From Nocardiopsis trehalosi NBRC 14201 (GTDB lineage: Bacteria; Actinomycetota; Actinomycetes; Streptosporangiales; Streptosporangiaceae), in contig NZ_BCRK01000019.1 of assembly GCF_001552555.1 (NCBI RefSeq), positions 1-54,280 of the forward strand: a DNA stretch of 54,280 bases, given 5' to 3'. A program made the translations under genes and the position numbers. Shown piece by piece: positions 43,821-54,280 of this stretch. Each line of letters begins with the position of its first letter. Position 1 is the first letter of the stretch. The notes under the pieces are model-generated. The model saw nothing but the letters and a program-made list of their open reading frames with translations. It ran no database searches and was not told the DNA's origin.

Positions 43821-45218
43821 TCAGACCCGGACGTACTCGATGCCGGCGAGCCGGCAGAAGACCTCCCAGTCGGCCGCGGTGCGGCCGAGGTTCATCACCA
43901 TGTGGTGGGTGCCGCCGGCGCGCAGCCAGGCGTCCATGCAGCCGCGCACCCCCGACTCCGGTCGGAACTGGCCGTAGGGCATCTCCAGCGCGGGCAGCTC
44001 CGGGGAGTCGAGCACCTCGCCCTCGGCGACGACCAGCCGGAAGTCCTCACCGCCCAGCGCCACCAGGGAGGCGAGCGTGGCCGGCCCCGGCTGGACGCGG
44101 AACAGCAGGGTGGGCGGGTCGTCCAGGCCGCCGATGCCCAGCGGGCGCTTGATCAGCCGGACCGGCTCGTCGGACCGCGCGACCTTCCAGTTGCCCTCCC
44201 CCATGTGGCTCATCAGGATCGAGTCGCTGGGAAAGTCCATGGCGTACATCTCGGTGAAGTGGCCGTCCCCGGCGAGCCGGTGGCCCGCGTGCACGATCGA
44301 CGCGGCCAGCACGTCGCCCTCGCCGGCGAACCCGTAGCCCTTGGCCATGAGGCTGGAGGCGGCGGCCATGGGCAGCCGGGCGAACCGGCCGTCCTCGCCG
44401 ATGGCGTCGAAGTGGGTGGAGTACGCGCCGCAGCCGTGCTCGGTCAGCAGGTGCTCGATGCCGAGCTGCATCCGCGCGTGGTCCTCGCGCTCCTCCTTGG
44501 ACAGCCGCGGGTCGACCTCGAACCGGGCGTCCTCCCACGCCATCAGGTCGGTGACCGCGCCGTCGGGCAGGCCGGACATGGTGCGGTGCAGCGCCCCCGG
44601 GGCGATCACCTGGATCTCCACGCCGAGCCGGCGCAGCAGCGCGGTCTCGTCCACCCGGGCGTCGCCCATGCCGTTCATGGCGTAGCCGAACACGCCCACC
44701 CGCAGCCGCTTCCAGGCGGTGACGGCGCGGGCCGCCCGCGCCCACCGGCCGACCCGGTCGCGGAAGGCGTCGCTGGGCCACTCCTCGGTGACCACGTCGA
44801 ACGGCAGCCCGGCCCGCACCATGGCGTTGGCGGTGTCCTGCGCGCCGTGGATGCCCTGGTTGTAGGTCATGTCGGCCATGTCCCAGGCGGGGGTGACCGC
44901 CGGGTCGGGCTGGATGTTGGCCAGGCAGACGGGCAGCCGCATCTGCGCGAACAGGCGGGTGACGCGCAGCGAGGGGCCGTAGGTGAGCATCACGACGAGG
45001 ACCCCGTCGAGGTCGTCGTTCTCGAACCCGCGCATCGCCCGCTCGGCGTCGGCGCGGCCGCGCACCGGTTCGCTGACGACGCAGTCGGCGACCTCGGCCA
45101 GGCTCTCGGCGATCCGCCGCGCGTAGGCGGCCTGGCGCTCGGTGATGCCGGGGACCATGTCGTCGTAGAGGGGCTGCATGATGCCCAGGATTCCGATGCT
45201 GGGGAGGCGTTCGGTCAC
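43821..45218 (-). CDS. araA: L-arabinose isomerase
   Basis: The 465-residue protein is of the actinomycete AraA type, somewhat shorter than the E. coli enzyme (500). Metal-ligand motifs are visible: GEGDVLAASI and HFTEMYAMDF (the two Glu), SHMGEGNW and THHMVMN (the two His). It converts L-arabinose to L-ribulose. The GTG start overlaps the araD stop by four bases (GTGA), so translation is coupled. It is the last gene of the araBDA group. Confidence 0.92.
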   Translation of the reverse strand: MTERLPSIGILGIMQPLYDDMVPGITERQAAYARRIAESLAEVADCVVSEPVRGRADAERAMRGFENDDLDGVLVVMLTYGPSLRVTRLFAQMRLPVCLANIQPDPAVTPAWDMADMTYNQGIHGAQDTANAMVRAGLPFDVVTEEWPSDAFRDRVGRWARAARAVTAWKRLRVGVFGYAMNGMGDARVDETALLRRLGVEIQVIAPGALHRTMSGLPDGAVTDLMAWEDARFEVDPRLSKEEREDHARMQLGIEHLLTEHGCGAYSTHFDAIGEDGRFARLPMAAASSLMAKGYGFAGEGDVLAASIVHAGHRLAGDGHFTEMYAMDFPSDSILMSHMGEGNWKVARSDEPVRLIKRPLGIGGLDDPPTLLFRVQPGPATLASLVALGGEDFRLVVAEGEVLDSPELPALEMPYGQFRPESGVRGCMDAWLRAGGTHHMVMNLGRTAADWEVFCRLAGIEYVRV

Positions 45219-45910
45219 GAGTGGGTTCCTCTCGGCTGGCCGTAGGCGTTCTGGTAGCGGTCGTAGAGGGCGTCGATGTGCTCCTGCGGCAGCCGGGACA
45301 CGGGCCCGTGCTCGCGGGCCAGGTGGACCGTGCGGGCGACGTCCTCGCACATCACCGCCGCCTTGACCGCCGACCGCGCGTCGCGCCCGATGGTGAAGAC
45401 GCCGTGGGAGCGCATCAGCACCGCCGGGGAGCGGCGGCCGCGCAGCGTGGCGACGATGCCCCGGCCGATGTCGTCCCCGCCGATGAGCGCGAAGGGGCCG
45501 ACCGGGATGTCGTCGCCGAACTCGTCGGCCATGGCGGTGACCGCGCACGGCACGGGCTCGCCGCGGGCGGCCCACGCGGTGGCGTAGGGGCTGTGGGTGT
45601 GCACGACGCCGCCGACCTCGGGCATCTCCCGGTAGACGTAGGCGTGCGCGCCGGTGTCGCTGGAGGGGGCGTGCGCGCCCTCCACGGCGGTGCCGTCGAG
45701 GTCGCACACCACCATGGAGTCGGGGGTGAGGTCGTCGTAGGTGACCCCGCTGGGCTTGATGACCATGAGGCCGGTCCCGGGGACCCGGGCGGAGATGTTT
45801 CCGCTGGTCCAGGTCACCAGGTTCCAGCGGGTGAGTTCGGCGTGCAGGGCGCACACCTCGCGGCGGGCGGCCGCGACGGCGTCGGCGGCCTGGGGGGCGA
45901 TGGCGGTCAT
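45215..45910 (-). CDS. araD: L-ribulose-5-phosphate 4-epimerase
   Basis: The 231-residue class II aldolase-fold protein has SGNISARVPGTGLMVIKPSGV (substrate-phosphate loop, broken here), HTHSPYATAWA with two zinc-binding histidines and MRSHGVFTIG with the third. It converts L-ribulose 5-phosphate to D-xylulose 5-phosphate. I prefer the ATG at 45910, which has AAGGA just upstream; a GTG at 45922 is in frame but overlaps the araB stop. L-fuculose-phosphate aldolases are related, but the gene lies between araB and araA. Confidence 0.91.
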   Translation of the reverse strand: MTAIAPQAADAVAAARREVCALHAELTRWNLVTWTSGNISARVPGTGLMVIKPSGVTYDDLTPDSMVVCDLDGTAVEGAHAPSSDTGAHAYVYREMPEVGGVVHTHSPYATAWAARGEPVPCAVTAMADEFGDDIPVGPFALIGGDDIGRGIVATLRGRRSPAVLMRSHGVFTIGRDARSAVKAAVMCEDVARTVHLAREHGPVSRLPQEHIDALYDRYQNAYGQPRGTHS

Positions 45911-45918
45911 GGCGTCCT

Positions 45919-47601
45919 TCACCGGGTGAGGCTGCGGTTGCGGAGGGCGCGCAGGCGGTGCAGCGCGTCGCTGCCGCCGCGCCCGAAGTGGTCGTGCAGT
46001 TCGGTGTAGATGCGGTAGAGGTCGTCGTAGACGGCGGCCCGCCCGGGGTCGGGCACGACGGCGTCGCGGGTGGCCCCGCCCATGGCGGCGGAGGCGGCGG
46101 CGATGTCGGGGTGGGCGCCGGCGGCGACCGCGGCGTGGATGGCCGAGCCGAGCGCGGGCGCCTCGTCGGAGTCGGCGACGTGCAGGGGGCGGTCGAGGAC
46201 GTCGGCGTAGATGCGGGTGACGAACGCGTTGCGCTTCAGGCCGCCGGCCAGGGTGACCTCCTCCACCGGCACGCCGGCGCCGGCGAACGCGTCGAGGATG
46301 GTGCGGGTGCCGAACGCGGTGGCCTCCACCAGGGCGGCGTAGACGTCCTCGGGCCGGGTGGCGAGGGTCAGCCCGGCGACGACGCCGGACAGGTCGTGGT
46401 CGACCAGGACCGACCGGTTGCCGCTGTGCCAGTCGAGGGCGATGAGGCCGTGCGCGCCGACGGGCCGCTCGGCGGCCTTGCGCGACAGCAGCTCGTGCGC
46501 GGTGACGCCGAGGTCGGCGGCCTCGCGGGCGTACTCGGCGGGGAACAGGCGGTCGGTGAACCAGCCGAAGATGTCACCGACCCCGCTCTGCCCGGCCTCG
46601 TAGCCCCACAGCCCGGGGGCGATGCCGTCGCGGACCACGCCGCACATGCCGGGCACCTCGGCGGCCGCGGTGCCGTTCATGACGTGGCAGGTGCTGGTGC
46701 CCATGACCGCGAGCATCCGCCCGGGGGCGACGGTCTGCGCGGCGGCGGCGGTGACGTGCGCGTCGACGTTGCCGACGGCCACCGCGATGCCCTCGGGCAG
46801 CCCGGTCCAGGCGGCGGCCCGCTCGGTGAGGCCGCCGGCGCGGCCGCCCAGCTGGGCCAGCGGGTGGGCGATCTTGTCCTCGGCGAACCCGGCGAAGCGG
46901 GGGTCGAGGGCGGCGAGGTAGTCGCGGCTGGGCCAGGCCCCGTCCTGGTGCATGCCCTTGTAGCCGGCGGTGCAGACGTTGCGGGTCTCGCGGCCGCACA
47001 GCTCCCAGACGATCCAGTCGGCGGCCTCGATCCACCGTTCGGTGCGGTGGTAGACCTCCGCGTCCTCGCGGAGCACCTGCAGGCCCTTGGCGAACTCCCA
47101 CTCCGAGGAGATCCGCCCGCCGTAGCGGGCCAGCCAGGGTTCGCCGCGCTCGGCGGCGAGCGCGGTGATCTCGTCGGCCTCGCGCTGGGCGGCGTGGTGC
47201 TTCCACAGCTTGGGGTAGGCGTGCGGGCGGTCCGCGAACCCGGGCAGCTCGCACAGCGGCGTGCCGTCGGCGGTGGTCGGCAGCACGGTGCAGGCGGTGA
47301 AGTCGGTGCCGATCCCGATGACGGCGGACGCCGGGACCCCGCTGGCGGCGAGGGCCTTGGGGACGGCGTCGGCGAGGACGGCCCGGTAGTCGGCCGGGAC
47401 CTGCAGCGCGGTGTCGGGGGGCAGCGGGACGGAGGAGCCGGGCAGGGCGGTCTCGACGACGCCGTGCGCGTAGGGGTGGACGGCGGTGGCGAGTTCGGCG
47501 CCGTCGCGGACGCGGACCACGACGGCCCGGCCGGAGAGGGTGCCGAAATCGACGCCGATCACGACCGCGTCGTTGTTGTTAGCGCTAACAATGGCGGGCA
47601 C
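45919..47601 (-). CDS. araB: Ribulokinase
   Basis: The 560-residue FGGY-family kinase has IGVDFGTLSGRAVVVRV near the start, GIGTDFTACTVLPTTADGTPL, CTAGYKGMHQDG and the C-terminal GGLKRNAFVTRIYADVLDRP. It phosphorylates L-ribulose with ATP. CAGGAG precedes the GTG start. Codons 4-9 contain a perfect 16-bp LacI-type operator, so the regulator binds inside the gene. It begins 25 bases after the lacI stop, and araD follows within 10 bases. Confidence 0.94.
   Translation of the reverse strand: MPAIVSANNNDAVVIGVDFGTLSGRAVVVRVRDGAELATAVHPYAHGVVETALPGSSVPLPPDTALQVPADYRAVLADAVPKALAASGVPASAVIGIGTDFTACTVLPTTADGTPLCELPGFADRPHAYPKLWKHHAAQREADEITALAAERGEPWLARYGGRISSEWEFAKGLQVLREDAEVYHRTERWIEAADWIVWELCGRETRNVCTAGYKGMHQDGAWPSRDYLAALDPRFAGFAEDKIAHPLAQLGGRAGGLTERAAAWTGLPEGIAVAVGNVDAHVTAAAAQTVAPGRMLAVMGTSTCHVMNGTAAAEVPGMCGVVRDGIAPGLWGYEAGQSGVGDIFGWFTDRLFPAEYAREAADLGVTAHELLSRKAAERPVGAHGLIALDWHSGNRSVLVDHDLSGVVAGLTLATRPEDVYAALVEATAFGTRTILDAFAGAGVPVEEVTLAGGLKRNAFVTRIYADVLDRPLHVADSDEAPALGSAIHAAVAAGAHPDIAAASAAMGGATRDAVVPDPGRAAVYDDLYRIYTELHDHFGRGGSDALHRLRALRNRSLTR
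47576..47591. promoter_or_regulatory. LacI-family operator inside the araB coding sequence
   Basis: TTGTTAGCGCTAACAA is a perfect 16-bp palindrome with the CG-centred core of LacI-family sites. It spans about codons 4-9 of araB. A copy with two mismatches lies at 48712-48727 over the lacI promoter. Confidence 0.75.
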
Positions 47602-47626
47602 GGGGGGCTCCTGGGGGTCGGTCGGA

Positions 47627-48655
47627 CTACGCTCGGGGTGCGGCCGCGGTGCTCGTACGGACGACCAGGCGGGCGGGGACGACGTGGCGCGCGGGGGCGG
47701 CGGAGGCGCCGTCGGCCAGCCGCAGCCGTTCCAGCAGCAGCCGGATGCCGTGCCGGCCGACCTCGCTGAAGTCCTGCGCGACCGTGGTCAGCGGCGGGGT
47801 GAAGAACTCGGCCTCGGGGATGTCGTCGAACCCGACGACGCTGACGTCCTCGGGCACGCGCACCCCGGCCTCGGCGAGGGCGCGCAGCGCGCCCAGCGCC
47901 ATCTGGTCGTTGGCGACGAACATCGCGGTGACGGAGCGGTCGCGGGCGAGCGCGCCGCCGAGGTCGTAGCCGGAGCGCGGCCGCCAGTCGCCGAAGAGCG
48001 GTTCGGGCACCGGCGCCCCGGCGGCCTCCAGGGCCCGCCGCCAGCCGGCCACCCGGTACTCGGCCTCCAGCCAGTGGCGCGGACCGGCGATGTGGTGCAC
48101 GGTGCGGTGGCCGAGGTCGAGCAGGTGGCGGACGGCGAGTTCGGCACCGCCGCCCTGGTCGACGGTCGCCACGGGCAGGTCGGGGGCCTCGCCGCCCTCG
48201 ACCGCCACCACCGGGCGGTCGGCGGCGGCGTCGGCCAGCCCTTCGACCACGGTCCGGTGCGGGGCGATGACGACGTAACCCTCGACCGCCTGCTGGGCGA
48301 GGTAGTCCATCGCCTCGCTGACCTCCTGGCGGGTGACCCGCTGGAGGGTGACGACGCTGAGGAAGTATCCGGCGGCACGGGCGGCCTGCTCGATCCCGGC
48401 GAGGGTCTGGGCGGGGCCGTAGAGGGTGGTGTCGAAGGCGACCACCCCGATGACCCCGGTGCGCCGGGTGACCAGCGCCCGCGCCGAGGAGTTGCGCCGG
48501 TAGCCCAGCTCCTCGATGGCGGCCTGGACCCGGGCCTGGGTCTCGGTCTTGACGTTGGGGTGGCCGTTGAGGACGCGCGAGACGGTCTGGTGGGAGACGC
48601 CCGCGAGCCGCGCGACGTCGGCCATGACGGGGCTGCGGCCGGATGGGACCGACAT
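47627..48655 (-). CDS. LacI-family transcriptional repressor of arabinose genes (AraR-like)
   Basis: The 342-residue protein has a LacI helix-turn-helix (about residues 11-57, DVARLAGVSHQTVSRVLNGHPNVK) with the hinge NSSARALVTRRT. A periplasmic-binding-protein-like sensor follows (about 60-340: GVVAFDTTLYGPAQTL, FVANDQMALGALRALAEAG, SVVGFDDIPEAEFFTPPLTTV). The ATG has AAGGGGGTGG upstream. It most likely represses its own gene and araBDA through the two palindromes, with L-arabinose or a derivative as inducer; the inducer is inference. Confidence 0.9.
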   Translation of the reverse strand: MSVPSGRSPVMADVARLAGVSHQTVSRVLNGHPNVKTETQARVQAAIEELGYRRNSSARALVTRRTGVIGVVAFDTTLYGPAQTLAGIEQAARAAGYFLSVVTLQRVTRQEVSEAMDYLAQQAVEGYVVIAPHRTVVEGLADAAADRPVVAVEGGEAPDLPVATVDQGGGAELAVRHLLDLGHRTVHHIAGPRHWLEAEYRVAGWRRALEAAGAPVPEPLFGDWRPRSGYDLGGALARDRSVTAMFVANDQMALGALRALAEAGVRVPEDVSVVGFDDIPEAEFFTPPLTTVAQDFSEVGRHGIRLLLERLRLADGASAAPARHVVPARLVVRTSTAAAPRA

Positions 48656-48711
48656 GCGGGAGCCACCCCCTTCGAGGGGCGCCGAAGCGCCCGAACGTGA
48701 TGTGGGCTACA

Positions 48712-48740
48712 TTGTTAGCGCTCACATTCACGACCGTCAA
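48712..48740 (-). promoter_or_regulatory. lacI promoter with embedded LacI operator
   Basis: On the minus strand TTGACG (48740-48735) is followed after 17 bases by TAACAA (48717-48712). The operator copy TTGTTAGCGCTCACAT (48712-48727 on the plus strand) covers the -10 box and half the spacer, so bound repressor would block polymerase. Confidence 0.6.
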
Positions 48741-48792
48741 GGGTGGTCGCCCGAACGGTTTCCCCGGGGAGGGCCCGGCACGCGGGCCCGGC

Positions 48793-48843
48793 GGACCGGC
48801 CGCCGGTCCACTCTCCGGCATGCCCCGGGGCCCGCGCCGGGGC
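48793..48843 (-). terminator. Hairpins downstream of the dGTPase gene
   Basis: Two stems lie just past the dGTPase stop: GCCCCGG/CCGGGGC (48822-48828 with 48837-48843) and GGACCGG/CCGGTCC (48793-48799 with 48803-48809). Either could end that transcript. Confidence 0.4.
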
Positions 48844-48850
48844 GGGCGGC

Positions 48851-50110
48851 TCAGGCGGGGCGCAGCCGGGTGTGCCAAGCGGTGGCCGAGGTGTCGGTCA
48901 GGGACGCGACCTGGTCGACCACCACGCGCAGCGCGGCCGCGTCGTCGGCCGCGCGCGCGTGGTCCTCGCGGAACGGAGCCTCCAGGGTGCCGGGCGCCCC
49001 GGCGGCGACGGCGGCGACGAGTTCGGCGATCAGCTCCCGCTCGCGCGCCCGGTGCGCCTGGGCCTCGCGGCTGGCCATGACGTAGTGCGCGGCGACGGCC
49101 TTCAGCAGCGCGCACTCCAGCAGCAGCCGGCGGGGCACCACCAGGTCGGCGGCGTAGCGGGTGAGCGGGGCGTCGCCGTGGACCGCGCGGGTGGCCCGCT
49201 CGGCGCCCCGGCAGAACCGGCCGATCAGCTCGCTGGTGAGGTTCTTCAGCGCCGCCAGCGAGGCCAGCCCGCCGTCGAACCCGCGCGGCCAGAAGGGCTC
49301 GGCCATCAGCTCGTCGAAGACGGCGGCGAGTTCGGCGGGGTCGGCGTCGCAGTAGGAGCGGGCGGCGACCGCGCACACCTCGGCGCGCTCGGCCGGGTCG
49401 GCCAGGCCGGCGTAGGAGACCAGGCCGGAGTACAGGCCGTCCTCCAGGTCGTGCACGGAGTAGGCGACGTCGTCGGACCAGTCCATGACCTGCGCCTCGA
49501 AGCAGGTGCGCAGGTCGGGGGCGCCGTCGCGGATCCAGTCGAAGACGCCGGTGTCGTCGGGGTAGCAGTTGAACTTGTGCGTGCCGGCGCGGCCGCCCCG
49601 CTGCCACGGGTACTTGAGGGTGGCGTCCAGGGCGGCCCGGGTGAGGTTGAGCCCGGCGCTGCGGCGCTCCGGCCCGTCGACCACGACCTTGCCCTCCAGC
49701 CGGGTGAGCAGCCGCAGGCTCTGCGCGTTGCCTTCGAACCCGCCGCAGGCCGCCGCGGCGGCGTCGAGCGCGGTCTCGCCGTTGTGCCCGAAGGGCGGGT
49801 GGCCGAGGTCGTGGGCGAGGCAGGCGGCCTCGACCAGGTCGGGGTCGCAGCCCAGGGCGGCGCCGAGTTCGCGGCCGATCTGCGCGCACTCCAGGGAGTG
49901 GGTGAGCCGGGTGCGCGGGAAGTCGCTGGCGCCCGGCCGCACGACCTGGGTCTTGGCGGCGAGCCGGCGCAGCGCGAAGCTGTGCAGGACGCGGGCCCGG
50001 TCGCGTTCGAACGGGCCGCGCGCCCGGTTCTTCTTCGCGGGTTCGGGGATCCAGCGCTCGCGGTCGCGCGGCGCGTAGCCGGGCGGAGCGGATTCGGTGG
50101 AGTCTGCCAT
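48851..50110 (-). CDS. dgt: Deoxyguanosinetriphosphate triphosphohydrolase-like protein
   Basis: The 419-residue HD-domain phosphohydrolase has the dGTPase N-terminus [17 protein letters not shown] with His71 and the metal-binding pair His100-Asp101 in [31 protein letters not shown] carries the later conserved Asp. It hydrolyses dNTPs to the nucleoside and triphosphate, controlling the dNTP pool. In several actinomycetes this gene sits beside dnaG; here about 18 kb of sugar genes lie between them. Confidence 0.92.
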   Translation of the reverse strand: MADSTESAPPGYAPRDRERWIPEPAKKNRARGPFERDRARVLHSFALRRLAAKTQVVRPGASDFPRTRLTHSLECAQIGRELGAALGCDPDLVEAACLAHDLGHPPFGHNGETALDAAAAACGGFEGNAQSLRLLTRLEGKVVVDGPERRSAGLNLTRAALDATLKYPWQRGGRAGTHKFNCYPDDTGVFDWIRDGAPDLRTCFEAQVMDWSDDVAYSVHDLEDGLYSGLVSYAGLADPAERAEVCAVAARSYCDADPAELAAVFDELMAEPFWPRGFDGGLASLAALKNLTSELIGRFCRGAERATRAVHGDAPLTRYAADLVVPRRLLLECALLKAVAAHYVMASREAQAHRARERELIAELVAAVAAGAPGTLEAPFREDHARAADDAAALRVVVDQVASLTDTSATAWHTRLRPA

Positions 50111-50149
50111 GTGGGGTCCCCGACTGTCGGATGGATGCGAGGACGCGCG

Positions 50150-51247
50150 TCAGCTCGCGGCGTCGACCTCGATGTCGCTGCTGTCGCCGAAGATCCAGTA
50201 GTACCAGAGCGACGCGGTCTCGCGGGTGATGTACCAGAGCTGGGTCCGGCGCTCCAGGACGGCCGGACCCGACCGCGACGGCGAGGTGGCGGCCTCCATG
50301 GCGAAGTCCTCGGCCATCACGCGCGACCGCAGGCTGTGCCAGGGGTCGGTGACGATGACGGCGGTCGACCAGCCGCGCTGCTGGAACACGGCCGACACCA
50401 TCTCGACGCTCTCCAGGGTGTCGCTGCCCTGCTCGATGGCGACGATGGCGTCGGCGGGCACGCCCCCCGAGGCGGCGAGCCAGTCGCGGCCGCTGCCGCC
50501 CTCGGTGTAGGCGTCGCCGGGCTGGTTGCCGCCGACGGTGACGATCATCGGCGCGACGCCCTCGGCGTAGAGGTCGGCGGCGTGCTGGAGGCGGGCCTCG
50601 AAGATGGGCGACGGCACCCCGTTGTACTGGCTGGCGCCCAGGACGACGATCGCGTCCGAGGCGGGGCGGTCGTCGAGGCGGGCGGTGTACCAGACCCACG
50701 CCCAGGTGCCGGGCGGCAGCGCGATCGCCACCAGGACCACCAGGGCGACGAACCGGCCCCAGCGGAAGCGGCGGCGCTGCCGCCGGCCCGCCGGGCGGCG
50801 GGGGCCGCCGTAGGGGTCGGGGTCGCGGTCGGCGTACGGATCGGGGTCGCGGTCGCCGTAGGGATCGCCGTAGGGACCGGGGTCGGCGTAGCGGCCCGGG
50901 CCGCCGTCGGACCCGGTGTCCGGGTCCGGATCGGCGTAGGCGTCCGGGCCGGGCGCGCCGTGGTCGTCGCGGCGCAGCGTCCGGGTGCTGTCGGCGGCCG
51001 GCCGGGTGAACGCGCGGGTGGTGGCGGCACCGCCGGGGTCGCCGGCGCCGGGGTCGTCCATGGGCCGGGGCAGGGCGCCGGCGGGCTGCCGGACGAAGCC
51101 GCGGACGCGGTCGTCGGGGCGCTCGGGGGCGCCGTCGGCCGGCCGGGCGGATTCGGGTACGCCGCGGGTGAAGGCCCTGGTGGCCTCGGCGTCCGGGGAC
51201 CCGTCCCCGCGCGGCCCGTCGCCGCGTCCGTCGCCCGCTGTCCGCAC
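50150..51247 (-). CDS. YdcF/SanA-like (DUF218) membrane protein with low-complexity N-terminus
   Basis: The 365-residue protein has three parts. Residues 1-163 form a disordered cytoplasmic region with two TRAFTR copies (near 24 and 78) and a Tyr/Asp/Pro/Gly-rich stretch containing RDPDPY twice. One transmembrane helix follows at about 165-187. Residues 198-335 form an extracytoplasmic DUF218 domain (SDAIVVLGASQYNG, VTVGGNQPGD, EQGSDTLESVEM, TDPWHSLRSR). YdcF/SanA proteins act in the envelope and bind nucleotide-like ligands; the exact role is unknown. The GTG start lacks a strong ribosome site. A TAATAT box lies about 90 bases upstream. Confidence 0.85.
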   Translation of the reverse strand: MRTAGDGRGDGPRGDGSPDAEATRAFTRGVPESARPADGAPERPDDRVRGFVRQPAGALPRPMDDPGAGDPGGAATTRAFTRPAADSTRTLRRDDHGAPGPDAYADPDPDTGSDGGPGRYADPGPYGDPYGDRDPDPYADRDPDPYGGPRRPAGRRQRRRFRWGRFVALVVLVAIALPPGTWAWVWYTARLDDRPASDAIVVLGASQYNGVPSPIFEARLQHAADLYAEGVAPMIVTVGGNQPGDAYTEGGSGRDWLAASGGVPADAIVAIEQGSDTLESVEMVSAVFQQRGWSTAVIVTDPWHSLRSRVMAEDFAMEAATSPSRSGPAVLERRTQLWYITRETASLWYYWIFGDSSDIEVDAAS

Positions 51248-51336
51248 CTCTCACCCCCGCACCGTGACCGGATGGCCTGACGATAGCCCACGTCCGGGCG
51301 CATCGGCGCCGCTCGACCGGGCGCGGCCGTCAGCAC

Positions 51337-51342
51337 ATATTA
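51337..51342 (-). promoter_or_regulatory. Possible -10 box for the YdcF-like gene
   Basis: TAATAT on the minus strand stands out in GC-rich DNA, about 90 bases ahead of the GTG start. No convincing -35 box was found at the expected distance. Confidence 0.35.
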
Positions 51343-51379
51343 CGGGAAGGTCACGACCGTTCGGTCCGCCCGCCGTACG

Positions 51380-54058
<2,679 letters not shown>

Positions 54059-54191
54059 GGGAGGCTCCCTGCTTCTCATCCGCCCGGACCCGCCGCCCGG
54101 ACCGGGATGGCGCGACTCTAACCCAGCGCCGCCGATCAACTCCGCCACTACAGCCTCCATCTCGACGTCGCCGCAGGTCAAGACCGCATGA

Positions 54192-54207
54192 CCGGTATAG
54201 ACCAATG
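54192..54207. promoter_or_regulatory. GntR/HutC-type (dre-like) site upstream of ppdK
   Basis: ACCGGTATAGACCAAT matches the DasR-type consensus A(G/C)TGGTCTAGACCA(G/C)T at most positions and keeps the GGT/ACC half-sites. It lies about 135 bases ahead of the ppdK start. The match is by eye only. Confidence 0.35.
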
Positions 54208-54280
54208 GTTCAGAGTCGCCGCGTGCGCCCCACCCGCCCCGGCGGCCCCGCCCGGCGCGTCGCGGCGCCCGCCGCCGCGA

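Noticed and set aside
54111-54150. tRNA-Leu-like 5' half on the minus strand (GTGGCGGAGTTGATCGG and GCGCTGGGTTAGAG segments)
   Set aside because: No matching T arm, acceptor stem or GGTTCGA motif follows, so it cannot fold as a tRNA. At most it is a chance resemblance or remnant.

Overview
The window is very GC-rich, densely coded DNA with frequent GTG starts, short GTGA/ATGA gene overlaps and several probable leaderless promoters. This points to an actinomycete chromosome. The gene content (DUF574-type methyltransferase, HrdA/SigA-like sigma factor beside dnaG, split MalEFG-type importers without ATPases) fits a Nocardiopsis/Streptosporangiales-like organism; that placement is inference.

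Left part (1-13.6 kb): aromatic and carnitine catabolism. An ABC-type substrate-binding lipoprotein diverges from an IclR-family regulator. Next comes one long operon, pcaIJ-pcaF-pcaHG-pcaB-pcaL-pobA, which encodes every step from 4-hydroxybenzoate through protocatechuate and the beta-ketoadipate pathway to succinyl-CoA and acetyl-CoA. A matching 19-bp inverted repeat lies in front of both the regulator and pcaI. A second coupled operon follows: an XRE-TetR fusion regulator, a beta-keto acid cleavage enzyme, an L-carnitine dehydrogenase-like enzyme and a hotdog thioesterase. Together these should convert carnitine to glycine betaine.

Middle part (13.7-30.6 kb): an orphan SAM methyltransferase; an aspartate 4-decarboxylase with an aspartate:alanine exchanger (a proton-motive aspartate-to-alanine cycle); an XRE/ImmA-type regulator-protease coupled to a very short PIN-like gene; tRNA-Asn; small conserved proteins; a large FAD/Fe-S 2-hydroxyacid dehydrogenase; a PNPOx-fold protein; a GH18 glycosidase; a primary-type sigma factor; and dnaG. 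This part also holds a 40-bp perfect palindrome and a degenerate ~31-bp tandem repeat.

Right part (30.7-54.3 kb): a plus-strand MalEFG-type importer, then a ~15 kb minus-strand L-arabinose/arabinan locus. That locus contains a LacI regulator, araB-araD-araA, a second MalEFG-type importer, a secreted GH43 arabinanase, a GH51 arabinofuranosidase and a ChvE-GguAB-type monosaccharide importer. Secreted arabinanase would release arabino-oligosaccharides, the importers take them in, GH51 frees L-arabinose, and AraA-AraB-AraD yields xylulose 5-phosphate. A perfect 16-bp LacI-type operator lies inside the first codons of araB, and a near copy overlaps the lacI promoter. The sugar block sits between dnaG and a housekeeping group of dGTPase, YdcF-like protein and pyruvate phosphate dikinase.
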